From Streptomyces sp. XY006 (lineage in GTDB: Bacteria; Actinomycetota; Actinomycetes; Streptomycetales; Streptomycetaceae): 64,000 nt of DNA. A program made the position numbers and the translations under genes. Numbering within the stretch: position 1 is the first letter of the stretch; every line of letters starts with the position of its first letter. The notes beneath the pieces are model-generated. The model saw nothing but the letters and a program-made list of their open reading frames with translations, made no database searches and was not told where the DNA came from. Where the stretch lies: NCBI RefSeq assembly GCF_002237655.1, contig NZ_NOKT01000021.1, positions 62,001 through 126,000 of the forward strand, read 5' to 3'. Shown in pieces: positions 17,503 to 24,880 of this stretch.

Positions 17503-18261
17503 ATGACGACCAAGGCCCAGAAGAGCGACGACGGCAAAGTACGCGGCCGGTTTCTGCTGAAGCTGTCCGGAGAGGCCTTCTCCGGCGGTGGGGGCCTGGG
17601 CGTCGACCCCGACGTGGTGCACAAGATCGCCCGCGAGATCGCGGCCGTCGTACGCGACGGCGCGCAGATCGCGGTCGTCATCGGCGGCGGCAACTTCTTC
17701 CGCGGCGCCGAACTCCAGCAGCGCGGCATGGACCGGGCCCGCTCCGACTACATGGGCATGCTCGGCACGGTCATGAACTGCCTCGCCCTGCAGGACTTCC
17801 TGGAGAAGGTCGGCGTGGACTGCCGCGTGCAGACCGCCATCACCATGGGCCAGGTCGCGGAGCCCTACATCCCGCTGCGCGCCGTACGGCACCTGGAGAA
17901 GGGCCGCGTGGTGATCTTCGGCGCCGGTATGGGCATGCCGTACTTCTCCACCGACACCACCGCCGCACAGCGCGCCCTGGAGATCGACGCCGAGGCGCTG
18001 CTGATGGGCAAGAACGGTGTGGACGGGGTCTACGACTCCGACCCGAAGACCAACCCGGACGCCGTGAAGTTCGACCACCTCGGCTACGGCGAGGTCATCA
18101 CCCGCGACCTGAAGGTCGCCGACGCCACGGCCGTGACGCTGTGCCGCGACAACAAGCTCCCGATCGTGGTCTTCGAGCTGCTCGCGGAGGGCAACATCGC
18201 GCGTGCCGTCAAGGGTGAGAAGATCGGCACGCTGGTGGGGGACGCCGGCAGCCGCGACTGA
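17503..18261 (+). CDS. pyrH: Uridylate kinase
   Basis: Bacterial UMP kinase (amino-acid-kinase fold, hexameric), making UDP from UMP. Clear blocks are RFLLKLSGEAFSG, VIGGGNFFRG, and GMPYFSTDTTAAQRA, with the C-terminal GTLVGD. The ATG at 17503 gives 252 residues, the normal length, with a purine-rich GAGGCGGGA upstream; a GTG at 17482 is possible. The order tsf-pyrH-frr-cdsA is conserved widely. Confidence 0.96.
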   Translation: MTTKAQKSDDGKVRGRFLLKLSGEAFSGGGGLGVDPDVVHKIAREIAAVVRDGAQIAVVIGGGNFFRGAELQQRGMDRARSDYMGMLGTVMNCLALQDFLEKVGVDCRVQTAITMGQVAEPYIPLRAVRHLEKGRVVIFGAGMGMPYFSTDTTAAQRALEIDAEALLMGKNGVDGVYDSDPKTNPDAVKFDHLGYGEVITRDLKVADATAVTLCRDNKLPIVVFELLAEGNIARAVKGEKIGTLVGDAGSRD

Positions 18262-18426
18262 GGCACCGTAACAACCCCGTCCGGGGGACGGACGGGACGG
18301 AGCCGGGCCGGGGGATGGACAATGTCCAGCCGGTCGGGAACCGTGCAGGAAGAAGACGCGACGCAGCCGGCCGCCGCCCCACATGGAACCGCAGCCGGGC
18401 CTACTCAAGACACGCAGGAGCAAGTG

Positions 18427-18984
18427 GTGATCGAAGAGACCCTCCTCGAGGCCGAGGAGAAGATGGAGAAGGCCGTCGTGGTCGCCAAGGAGGACTTCGC
18501 CGCGATCCGCACCGGCCGTGCGCACCCGGCGATGTTCAACAAGATCGTGGCCGACTACTACGGCGCGCCGACGCCGATCAACCAGCTGGCCTCGTTCTCC
18601 GTGCCCGAGCCGCGCATGGCCGTGGTGACGCCGTTCGACAAGAGCGCGCTGCGCAACATCGAGCAGGCCATCCGCGACTCCGACCTGGGCGTCAACCCGA
18701 GCAACGACGGCAACATCATCCGGGTGGTGTTCCCCGAGCTGACCGAGGAGCGCCGCCGCGAGTACATCAAGGTCGCCAAGGGCAAGGGCGAGGACGCGAA
18801 GATCTCGATCCGCTCCGTGCGCCGCAAGGCCAAGGAAGCCATCGACAAGCTGATCAAGGACGGCGAGGTCGGCGAGGACGAGGGCCGCCGTGCGGAGAAG
18901 GAGCTCGACGACACCACCGCGAAGTACGTCGCGCAGGTGGACGAGCTCCTGAAGCACAAGGAAGCGGAGCTGCTCGAGGTCTGA
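18427..18984 (+). CDS. frr: Ribosome recycling factor
   Basis: RRF splits post-termination ribosomes with EF-G. From the GTG at 18427 (AGGAG six bases upstream) the protein is 185 residues, the usual size: VIEETLLEAEEKMEKAVVV at the start, IRTGRAHPAMFNKI and FPELTEERRREYIKVAKGKGE further on. The reading frame is open to 18322, but that segment is low-complexity and unlike RRF. Its stop overlaps the cdsA ATG (ATGA). Confidence 0.96.
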   Translation: MIEETLLEAEEKMEKAVVVAKEDFAAIRTGRAHPAMFNKIVADYYGAPTPINQLASFSVPEPRMAVVTPFDKSALRNIEQAIRDSDLGVNPSNDGNIIRVVFPELTEERRREYIKVAKGKGEDAKISIRSVRRKAKEAIDKLIKDGEVGEDEGRRAEKELDDTTAKYVAQVDELLKHKEAELLEV

Positions 18985-20135
18985 TGAACGACTCTTCCTG
19001 GGGGGCGCCGTCACAGGCCGGGTACTGGGGGCCCACCGACCAAGGGCACGGCCATGGACCCGCGCAGGGTCATGGCCAGGGGCCCGTGCAGGGGCACGGC
19101 CACGGACACGTCCGGGGGGCCGTCCCGGCGGGTCCCGCATACGATGCGCGGGAAGCGCCTCACACTCGCCCCATGCCCATCGTGCCCGAGGTAGCCGCAC
19201 ACGGCGGAAACCAGGATGACGACCGGAGGGCCGCTTCGCCGAGCGGCCCCCCGGTCCGGAACGAGACGAACCCGGAGCCCATGCCCGACTCCTCACAGCC
19301 GGCCCCCAAGCCGCAGAAGAAGAGCGCGGGTCGCGACCTCAGTGCCGCGATAGGGGTCGGCGTCGGGCTCGGCGCGGTGATCGTCGCCTCGCTGTTCATC
19401 GTCAAGGCCGTGTTCGTCGGGGTCGTCGCGGTGGCCGTGGTGGTGGGTCTGTGGGAGCTGACCAAGCGGCTGGACGAACGCAAGGGCATCCGGGCGCCGC
19501 TCGTGCCGCTCGCGCTCGGCGGTGCCGCGATGGTCGTCGCCGGATACGTCCGGGGCGCCGAGGGCGCCTGGGTGGCGATGGCGCTCACGGCCCTGGCCGT
19601 GCTCGTCTGGCGCATGACGGAACCGCCCGAGAACTACCTCAGGGACGTCACGGCCGGCGTCTTCGCGGCGTTCTACGTGCCGTTCCTGGCGACGTTCGTC
19701 GCGATGATGCTGACCGCCGACGACGGGCCGCAGCGGGTCCTCACCTTCCTGCTGCTCACCGTCGTCAGCGACACCGGCGCCTACGCCGTCGGCTGGCGCT
19801 TCGGCCGGACCAAGCTCGCGCCGCGCATCAGCCCTGGCAAGACCCGCGAGGGCCTGGCCGGAGCGGTCTCCTTCGCCATGGTCGCGGGCGCGCTGTGCAT
19901 GCAGTTCCTGATCGACGACGGCGTCTGGTGGCAGGGGCTGGTCCTCGGCCTCGCGGTCGCGGTCACCGCCACCCTCGGCGACCTCGGCGAGTCCATGATC
20001 AAGCGGGACCTCGGCATCAAGGACATGGGCACGCTGCTGCCGGGGCACGGCGGCATCATGGACCGGCTCGACTCGCTGCTGCCGACGGCTCCGGTCGTGT
20101 GGCTGCTGCTGGTCCTCTTCGTCGGATCCGGCTGA
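18984..20135 (+). CDS. cdsA: Phosphatidate cytidylyltransferase (CDP-DAG synthase)
   Basis: Integral membrane enzyme that makes CDP-diacylglycerol from phosphatidic acid and CTP. The signature GESMIKRDLGIKD...LPGHGGIMDRLDS near the C-terminus matches the CDS family pattern, and about eight hydrophobic segments follow residue 110. The first 110 residues are an unusual hydrophilic extension rich in Gly, His, Gln and Pro (several GHG units). The ATG at 18984 overlaps the frr stop, so the extension is probably real, but a shorter form from a later ATG cannot be excluded. Confidence 0.93.
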   Translation: MNDSSWGAPSQAGYWGPTDQGHGHGPAQGHGQGPVQGHGHGHVRGAVPAGPAYDAREAPHTRPMPIVPEVAAHGGNQDDDRRAASPSGPPVRNETNPEPMPDSSQPAPKPQKKSAGRDLSAAIGVGVGLGAVIVASLFIVKAVFVGVVAVAVVVGLWELTKRLDERKGIRAPLVPLALGGAAMVVAGYVRGAEGAWVAMALTALAVLVWRMTEPPENYLRDVTAGVFAAFYVPFLATFVAMMLTADDGPQRVLTFLLLTVVSDTGAYAVGWRFGRTKLAPRISPGKTREGLAGAVSFAMVAGALCMQFLIDDGVWWQGLVLGLAVAVTATLGDLGESMIKRDLGIKDMGTLLPGHGGIMDRLDSLLPTAPVVWLLLVLFVGSG

Positions 20136-20270
20136 GCGGAACCCGTCTTCCCGCAGTGCTTCGCGCAGCGAGCCTCCGTCCGTCCCGGGCGGGGGCTCGC
20201 CGCCGTTCTCGGAGTGCCTCCGGGAGCCGCCGGTGGGACGATGCAGGGGTACCTCCCCGAGGAGGCCATC

Positions 20271-20720
20271 ATGTCCGCCATCAAAGAAACCGTCGACGTC
20301 GACTGCCGTCCCGAGGACGTCTACGACTACGTCACGGACACCGAGAGAATGCCGGAGTGGCAGCTCAGCGCCGTATCGGCGGAGCGCCTCGACCCCGGGC
20401 CCGTCGGTGTCGGCACCCGGGTCCGCGTGACCCGGCACATCGGCAGCCGTGTCATGCCGATGACCATGGAGGTCACCGAGTACGACCCGCCGCACAGCTG
20501 GGGCATGCGTGGGGTCGACGGCCCGGTCCGGGCGCGGGTGCACGGCGAGGTCGAGCCGTTCGACGAGGGCCGCCGCTCCCATGTCACGATCGCCGTCGAC
20601 TTCGAGGGCCACGGCATGGGCAAGGTCCTGGTCCCACTCGTCGTCCGCCCCCAGGTCCGCAAGGAGCTCCCGCGCAACGAGCAACTCCTCAAGGACCGTC
20701 TGGAACACCCGGGCGGCTAG
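20271..20720 (+). CDS. SRPBCC-family polyketide cyclase/dehydrase-like protein
   Basis: Protein of 149 residues with a START/SRPBCC-like layout: the start IKETVDVDCRPEDVYDYVTD, then a beta-rich middle (VGTRVRVTRHIGSRVMPMTM) and a C-terminal helix (RPQVRKELPRNEQLLKDRL). Such proteins bind hydrophobic ligands; the partner here is unknown. The ATG at 20271 follows GAGGAGG by about 6 bases. It is the last chromosomal gene before the integrated element. Confidence 0.82.
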   Translation: MSAIKETVDVDCRPEDVYDYVTDTERMPEWQLSAVSAERLDPGPVGVGTRVRVTRHIGSRVMPMTMEVTEYDPPHSWGMRGVDGPVRARVHGEVEPFDEGRRSHVTIAVDFEGHGMGKVLVPLVVRPQVRKELPRNEQLLKDRLEHPGG

Positions 20721-20754
20721 CCCCGGCTCACCCGGTGCCGCGGGTCACCTGAAT

Positions 20755-20797
20755 TGATCTGCGACACTGGTACAGCCATGCCTAAGCCCGGAGAACT
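20755..20797 (+). repeat. Left attachment-site repeat (attL)
   Basis: Repeat composed of TGATCTGCGACACTGG (16 bases, identical in both copies), a 7-base variable segment, ATGCC, one mismatch, then AAGCCCGGAGAACT (14 bases, identical). The 14-base block is the most likely crossover core, because sequence diverges completely after it. If so, bases left of it here are the original rlmN upstream region. Confidence 0.75.
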
Positions 20798-20804
20798 GAT
20801 GTGA
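20778..20804 (+). pseudogene. Remnant of the rlmN start (8 codons)
   Basis: Reads MPKPGELM then TGA; the first seven residues are identical to the start of the intact rlmN at 26885. It is the 5' stub left when the element integrated. It may still be transcribed from the original promoter. Confidence 0.75.
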
Positions 20805-20818
20805 TCCGGGCATGAAGA

Positions 20819-20855
20819 AGCCCCCTACCAGCGAGGTTGTCGCCAGTAGGGGGCT
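20819..20855 (-). terminator. Hairpin terminator after the integrase
   Basis: Perfect 10-bp stem AGCCCCCTAC/GTAGGGGGCT (20819-20828, 20846-20855) with a 17-base loop, just downstream of the integrase stop on the minus strand. It could also stop transcription entering from the cdsA side. Confidence 0.65.
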
Positions 20856-20867
20856 GTCTTGTGCCCG

Positions 20868-20904
20868 CTGGGCCGTTCCTGGGCCGTCAGGGCTCCTGGG
20901 CCGT
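20868..20904 (+). repeat. Three CTGGGCCGT direct repeats (left arm)
   Basis: Copies at 20868-20876, 20879-20887 and 20896-20904, the first two 11 bp apart. The same 9-mer occurs twice near the right end in the same orientation. They overlap the 3' end of the integrase gene. The placement suits integrase arm-type binding sites flanking the core. Confidence 0.55.
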
Positions 20905-22123
20905 GCCGAAGACGCTGTCCAGGGCTCGGCGGGCGCGCTCGGTGCTGCTGGGCATCAGGTGGGCGTACACCCGCAGTGTCATCGCCGGGTCGGAGTGGCC
21001 GAGGTATTCGCTGACGGCCTTGATGCTCTCGCCCGCGTCCAGGAGGACCGAGGCATAGAAGTGGCGGAGGGCGTGCATTCCATGCTGCCGTGCGGAGGCG
21101 TACGGCTTGCCGGGTTCAGGCGTCGGGATGAGGCCGGCGGCCGCGACGGCGGGCTTCCATTCCTGGATGTTGAAGTTGCTTCGCCAGACGATTCCGTCGG
21201 CCGTGTTGGTGAAGATTAGGCGCCGCTCGGTGAGCGGGCCGTCAGGCCTGCCCCAGGGCAGCTTGATGCCCACGGGCGGGTGGTTCTTCATGTGCTGCCG
21301 CAGAGCGGAGGCCACCGAGGACGGCAGCGGTACGTCACGCTCCTTGTTGCCCTTGGGCGGAGCGAAGACCGCGACGCCCCGGATCAGCTTGACCTGAGTG
21401 GTGACGCGGAGGGTGTCGCTGTCGAGCTGCACGGTGTCCTCTGCCAGACCGATGATCTCGCCCTGCCGGAGGCCGCAGCCGCTGCCTACGTCGACCATGG
21501 CCCGGTATCGCTCGGGCAGGGCGTCTCGGACGGCACGCACCTGGGACGGGAGCCAGGGCACGACCCGGGCAGTCGAGACGGCGGGCGGGCGCACCGACGC
21601 TGCCGAGCACGGGTTCCGGGCGGGGTAGCCGTCATCTACGGCAGCCGAGAGGACGGCACGGACGTTGGCGTAGATGTTGCGGGCGTAGGTGCCGCCCATC
21701 GAACCGTTCTCCAGGTCGCGCACGAACTCGCGGATGTGGACTGGGCGGAAAGACCCCCAGCGGACGCGCCCCGATACGAGGGAAGGCATGCAGCCGAAGA
21801 CGGGTCTCCACACCGATGCGTGTGTTCAGGTCGGTTGTCTGCCCGGTGATCCAGCGCTCGGCGTACTGCTGAAAGGTGGTCTGGGCTGCCCTGGGGTCCA
21901 CGTACTGACCACGGGACATGTCGGCAGCCGTCTCGGCCAGCCATTCCTCCGCCCGGCGCTTCTGGCGGTCTGGGAAGGACTTGCTCTTCTCTGTGCCGTC
22001 CGGGCCGACGTAGCGGGCCCGGTAGCGGAGTCCGTTGCCGTAGCGTTCGGTCTTGACCCTTACCGGCTTGCCGTCGGGGCCCGGCTCGGTCTTGTACCAG
22101 CGGTCTTGGACGTGCCCCGCCAT
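20887..22123 (-). pseudogene. int: Tyrosine-recombinase integrase, frameshifted
   Basis: Site-specific recombinase expected to integrate and excise the element. The N-terminal half reads from MAGHVQDRWYKTEPGPDG (ATG at 22123) through an AP2-like arm-binding and core-binding domain; the C-terminal half holds catalytic Arg in GCGLRQGEI, the HALRHFYAS box (HxxR), GHSDP and the Tyr in LRVYAHL. The two halves are in different frames. Removing one C from the C5 run at 21754-21758 restores ARPLGSFRPVHIREF across the junction, so this is a +1 insertion in a homopolymer: a real mutation, a sequencing error or, less likely, programmed slippage. Its start overlaps the excisionase stop by one base (TAATG). 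Confidence 0.85.
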
Positions 22124-22269
22124 TAGGCGGCCTCCTCGAGCTGGGAGTCGACCCAGGCTCGTATGTCGTTCGGGTCGAAGCGGAGATGCCGGCCGACTCG
22201 GAAGCCGCGGGGGCCGGTGCGCTTGCGGCGCCACTGGTAGACCGTCTCGACGCTGGGCAGCTCGAACAT
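22123..22269 (-). CDS. xis: Small helix-turn-helix excisionase
   Basis: Too short for most gene finders: 48 residues from the ATG at 22269 (or 51 from a GTG at 22278). The sequence MFELPSVETVYQWRRKRTGP, then GFRVGRHLRFDPNDIRAWVD, is the MerR-like helix-turn-helix of AICE excisionases, which bend DNA at the attachment site and tip Int toward excision. The usual N-terminal strand and first helix before this point are missing or lie in poor sequence, so a 5' truncation is possible. It is translationally coupled to int (TAATG). Confidence 0.7.
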   Translation of the reverse strand: MFELPSVETVYQWRRKRTGPRGFRVGRHLRFDPNDIRAWVDSQLEEAA

Positions 22270-22391
22270 CGGGGCCACCGGGGCGGCGGCGGGGTCTGGC
22301 CGCTGGTGACGATGGCGGTCGGCTCGACGACCGTGGGCGGTGTGACGTGGCCGGTCGGCGTGGGCATGGTCGGGATCTTCGGACGGAACAT
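22270..22391 (-). pseudogene. 5' part of a small element-borne gene
   Basis: An ATG at 22391 with a good ribosome-binding site (GGAAGGGAGAA on the minus strand) opens a frame reading MFRPKIPTMPTPTGHVTPP, Thr/Pro-rich. The frame then runs into xis and int without a proper end and loses protein-like character near 22280. I read it as the start of a small AICE gene joined by a deletion to the xis region; the end given is approximate. No function is recognised. Confidence 0.45.
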
Positions 22392-22415
22392 CGGCGGTTC
22401 TCCCTTCCGGGGCGG

Positions 22416-22571
22416 TTACTTGATGAAGGTGTCGATGGCGGGGGCGAGGACGCTGTCGGCGAGGAGGATGCCGCCGAGCAGCAGGACGGCGATGAGCCAG
22501 GCGGGCGGGCGGATGAGCTTGACGCCGAGGTAGCCGACGACGAGCAGGGCGAGCCAGAGCGGTACTTCCAT
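22416..22571 (-). CDS. Small membrane protein of the element (SpdD-like)
   Basis: A 51-residue protein, too short for usual ORF cut-offs: the start MEVPLWLALLVVGYLGVKLI, then a second hydrophobic segment AWLIAVLLLGGILLAD, ending TFIK. Two transmembrane helices are predicted by eye. Such tiny hydrophobic proteins sit in spd operons of Streptomyces conjugative elements, where they support spread of the element between mycelial compartments. The assignment rests on position and composition. Confidence 0.65.
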   Translation of the reverse strand: MEVPLWLALLVVGYLGVKLIRPPAWLIAVLLLGGILLADSVLAPAIDTFIK

Positions 22572-22584
22572 GGCGGAGGGCCTC

Positions 22585-22776
22585 CTAGCGGACGCGGCAG
22601 CGGTGGGTGCGGGCGGCGAGCTGGGCGGCGGACTGGCTGCCGTAGTCGGAGGACCAGCCGCAGCGGTCGGCGGTGCACACGGCGGCGTACTTGGTCTGGC
22701 CGTGGCGGTCGCGGTGGGTGCCGATCTGCACGGGTCCGATGCGCATCACGGAGTGGAAGTGGTCGCGGGCGGGCAT
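22585..22776 (-). CDS. Mobile element transfer protein (SpdA-like)
   Basis: A 63-residue protein starting MPARDHFHSVMRIGPVQIGT. Cys and His residues (CTADRCGW and the final HRCRVR) suggest a small zinc-binding fold. Proteins of this type recur in AICEs next to spdB and are annotated as mobile element transfer proteins; their biochemical role is unknown. It is one base after the stop of the upstream gene, so the cluster reads as an operon on the minus strand. Confidence 0.75.
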   Translation of the reverse strand: MPARDHFHSVMRIGPVQIGTHRDRHGQTKYAAVCTADRCGWSSDYGSQSAAQLAARTHRCRVR

Positions 22777-22777
22777 G

Positions 22778-22972
22778 TCAGTCGGTCTCCTTGCGGGTCA
22801 GGGCCGGATCGGGGTAGGCCGCGCGGATACCGGCGGCGGTGGCCGGGTCGGTGGTGCGGCGGGCGGCTTCCTCGGCGAGCAGGTGGGCGAGGAGGGGCCG
22901 GTTCGCGGCGGCCATCTCGCGGGCGGCGTCGAGGTGGTCGGCGGCGGTCAGGTCGGCCGGGTCACTGGTCAT
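22778..22972 (-). CDS. Small hypothetical protein of the transfer operon
   Basis: A 64-residue, Ala-rich helical protein (MTSDPADLTAADHLDAAREM, then LLAHLLAEEAARRTTDP) with no membrane segment. It starts 20 bp after the spdB stop and ends one base before the SpdA-like gene. I do not recognise a function; small soluble proteins of this kind are usual passengers in AICE spd operons. Confidence 0.6.
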   Translation of the reverse strand: MTSDPADLTAADHLDAAREMAAANRPLLAHLLAEEAARRTTDPATAAGIRAAYPDPALTRKETD

Positions 22973-22992
22973 GGCGTGCTCTCCTGTTGATG

Positions 22993-23681
22993 TCAGGCGA
23001 GTTGGGCGGCGATGGCGTCGGCGAGCTGGGGCGGGACGCCGAGTCGGGCGCGCAGGGTGTCGGTGTCGATCGGCGTACCGGTGCGGGCATGGTGGTCGTC
23101 GGCGACCTTGCGGGCGTGGTCGACCAGCGCGGCCGGGACCGGCACAGCCGAAGCAGCGGCGACCGGGGCGGGCTCGGCGGCCGGAGCGGGCTCGGCGACG
23201 GGAAGCGCCGGGGTGTCGTCGACCGCCGGAAGCGACTCGGGCTCGGGCTCGGTAACCGGCTCCGGGTCCGGTCCGGTGGCCGGTGCCGTGGGTGCCGGCG
23301 TTTCCGGCTCCCGGTCGGTGGCGGAGTGGGCGAGGAGGGTGCCGCCCATGAAGGCCAGGGCGGGCCAGGCGGCGACGAGGATGCGCAGCCAGGCCGGAAC
23401 GTGATCGAGGTCGAGGAGTCCGGCGGTGGCGACGTTGGCGCCGAGGGAGGCGATCAGGGCGATCACGAACCAGCACCAGGCCAGCCGGGACGGGCCCTCG
23501 GAGCGCAGCCGCCGCCAGGCAGCCACCAGGAGCAGGTCGACGCTGATCGGGTAGGCCCAAGCTTTCCAGCCGTCCGTCCGGCAGCGGCGGCCAGGTCGTG
23601 CAGGTGGGCGAAGGACAGCGCCCCGGCGATGACGGCCTGGACCACGACGGCGTCGACGCGGAGAGCGGGGCGAGTCATCAC
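22993..23681 (-). pseudogene. DUF2637 / SpdB-like spreading protein, frameshifted
   Basis: The first part reads from MTRPALRVDAVVVQAVIAGA (ATG 23678, GTG 23681) to HDLAAAAGR; the continuation GWKAWAYPISVDLLLVAAWR lies in another frame, with the shift at about 23570-23582 (one base missing). The body has about four transmembrane segments (WCWFVIALIASLGANVATAG, then ILVAAWPALAFMGGTLLA) and a Pro/Glu/Ala-rich linker leading to a C-terminal helix-turn-helix-like tail (TDTLRARLGVPPQLADAIAA). SpdB proteins help plasmid spread after transfer. The break is not in a homopolymer, so it is likelier a real mutation. Confidence 0.75.
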
Positions 23682-23759
23682 GGTTCCTTCCTGTCGTGTG
23701 GCATGGCGGGGGTAGGGACCTGGCGCGAACGGTCACGCCAACCGGTTGAGGGGGGAGGG

Positions 23760-24420
23760 TCAGGCGGTGGCGGGGGCTGTCTTGGACAGCGGCCGCCCGG
23801 GCCGAGGGCAGCGGGGCGACGGCGGGCCGGTAGGCGGCCAGGGCGGGCACGTCGGGGGTGCGGTGGGCGTGCTTGTTGCAGGTGTTCACGGCCTGGCGCA
23901 GCGAGGTGTGCGGGGCGCGGATGCGGTGCCAGCCACCGGTGGAGTCACCGGCGATCGCGATGCCGCGTGTCTCGGCGGGGATCTGGATGGCGGCCAGGAC
24001 GGCGTCCGGGGAGATGTCGCCGAAGGCCATGTTCGCGGAGGTCTCGTCGGTGACGCGGTGGGCGGTGCGGCCGGTGAGCTGGGCGCGGAGCATGGTGATG
24101 CCCTTGCCGAGTTCGGAGCCGAAGCGCTGCCCGCAGATCTCCAGGTAGATGCCGGCCGCGCGGCCGAGCTGGGCGAGACGGACCAGGGCGGTGATGATCC
24201 GGTCGCGTCGCTTCTCTTCCTCCTTCGAGGCGAACAGGGCGAGTTCGGCGACCTCGTCGACCAGGACCACGACCGGGACGGGGCGGATGTCGTCGGGCAG
24301 GTCCCAGATGTCGGCGGCGATCTCCGCATCGGGCACCGCGACACTGATGCGCTGCTCAGCGATCAGGGAGCGCACCATCCCGCGACTGGCCCGACGCATC
24401 CTTGCGGCGGTCGAGGCCAA
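23760..24420 (-). pseudogene. TraB/FtsK-like DNA translocase, 5'-truncated
   Basis: C-terminal part of the hexameric FtsK-type ATPase that moves double-stranded DNA between Streptomyces hyphae. Walker B is in VPVVVLVDEVAELALF, followed by LGRAAGIYLEICGQRFGSEL, AQLTGRTAHRVTDETSANMA and HTSLRQAVNTCNKHAHRTPD, all typical of AICE TraB. The Walker A half is absent: an in-frame stop lies just upstream of the remnant. The end is uncertain: the same frame stays open past 23760, but a TGA there in a neighbouring frame follows the plausible tail PLSKTAPATA. Transfer function must be lost. Confidence 0.75.
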
Positions 24421-24880
24421 GTCCGAGTCTGCCCCGGTTTACCTGGAGCATGGCCAGAGGCCGGAGAGCCGAGCTGCGTGATCCCGCAGGACTGACCCGC
24501 AGTGCGGTAAGAGTTTCCCTATATTCATCAAGTGCCCGCGCACGGCGCGGGCGCGCGCCGCCTCTGCGGCGCGGCCTGCCTCCTGTCTGCGCCCCGGCTG
24601 GCCGCGCCCGGCGGCGCGCTCGGCGGCTGCGGGCATGAAGTGGGAGACACTCTCTGTGGCTGGGGCGGTCGGCTCCACGGCTTTAGGCAGTCACTTTGGG
24701 GCGAGCCTCTAAGATCATCGCCCCAACGTCGTGCTTTAACGGGCAGGTCCACAGACTGCCCGACGCGCCGGAAGCTTACGGGGCCATGATCACTCGCCCC
24801 AAAGCAGCTCCAGCCCAAAGCCGCTCCGCCGACCTCTAGTTTATGCTGCGTATTTCCGGGGGCAGACGTGATTTAGGCGA
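24421..24880. other. 460-bp stretch without a credible gene
   Basis: Lies between the traB fragment and the pentapeptide gene. Contents: a GC-rich self-complementary tract near 24535-24620, a 12-bp inverted repeat (24694-24804), and a gradual drop in GC toward the right. No reading frame with protein-like composition was found on either strand. It may hold deletion scars and the regulatory region of the traB side. Confidence 0.5.
24694..24804. repeat. 12-bp inverted repeat with 87-bp spacing
   Basis: CTTTGGGGCGAG (24694-24705) and its exact complement CTCGCCCCAAAG (24793-24804). A related TCGCCCCAA lies at 24719-24727. Possible operators for an element-encoded repressor, or remnants of a deleted segment. 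Confidence 0.45.
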
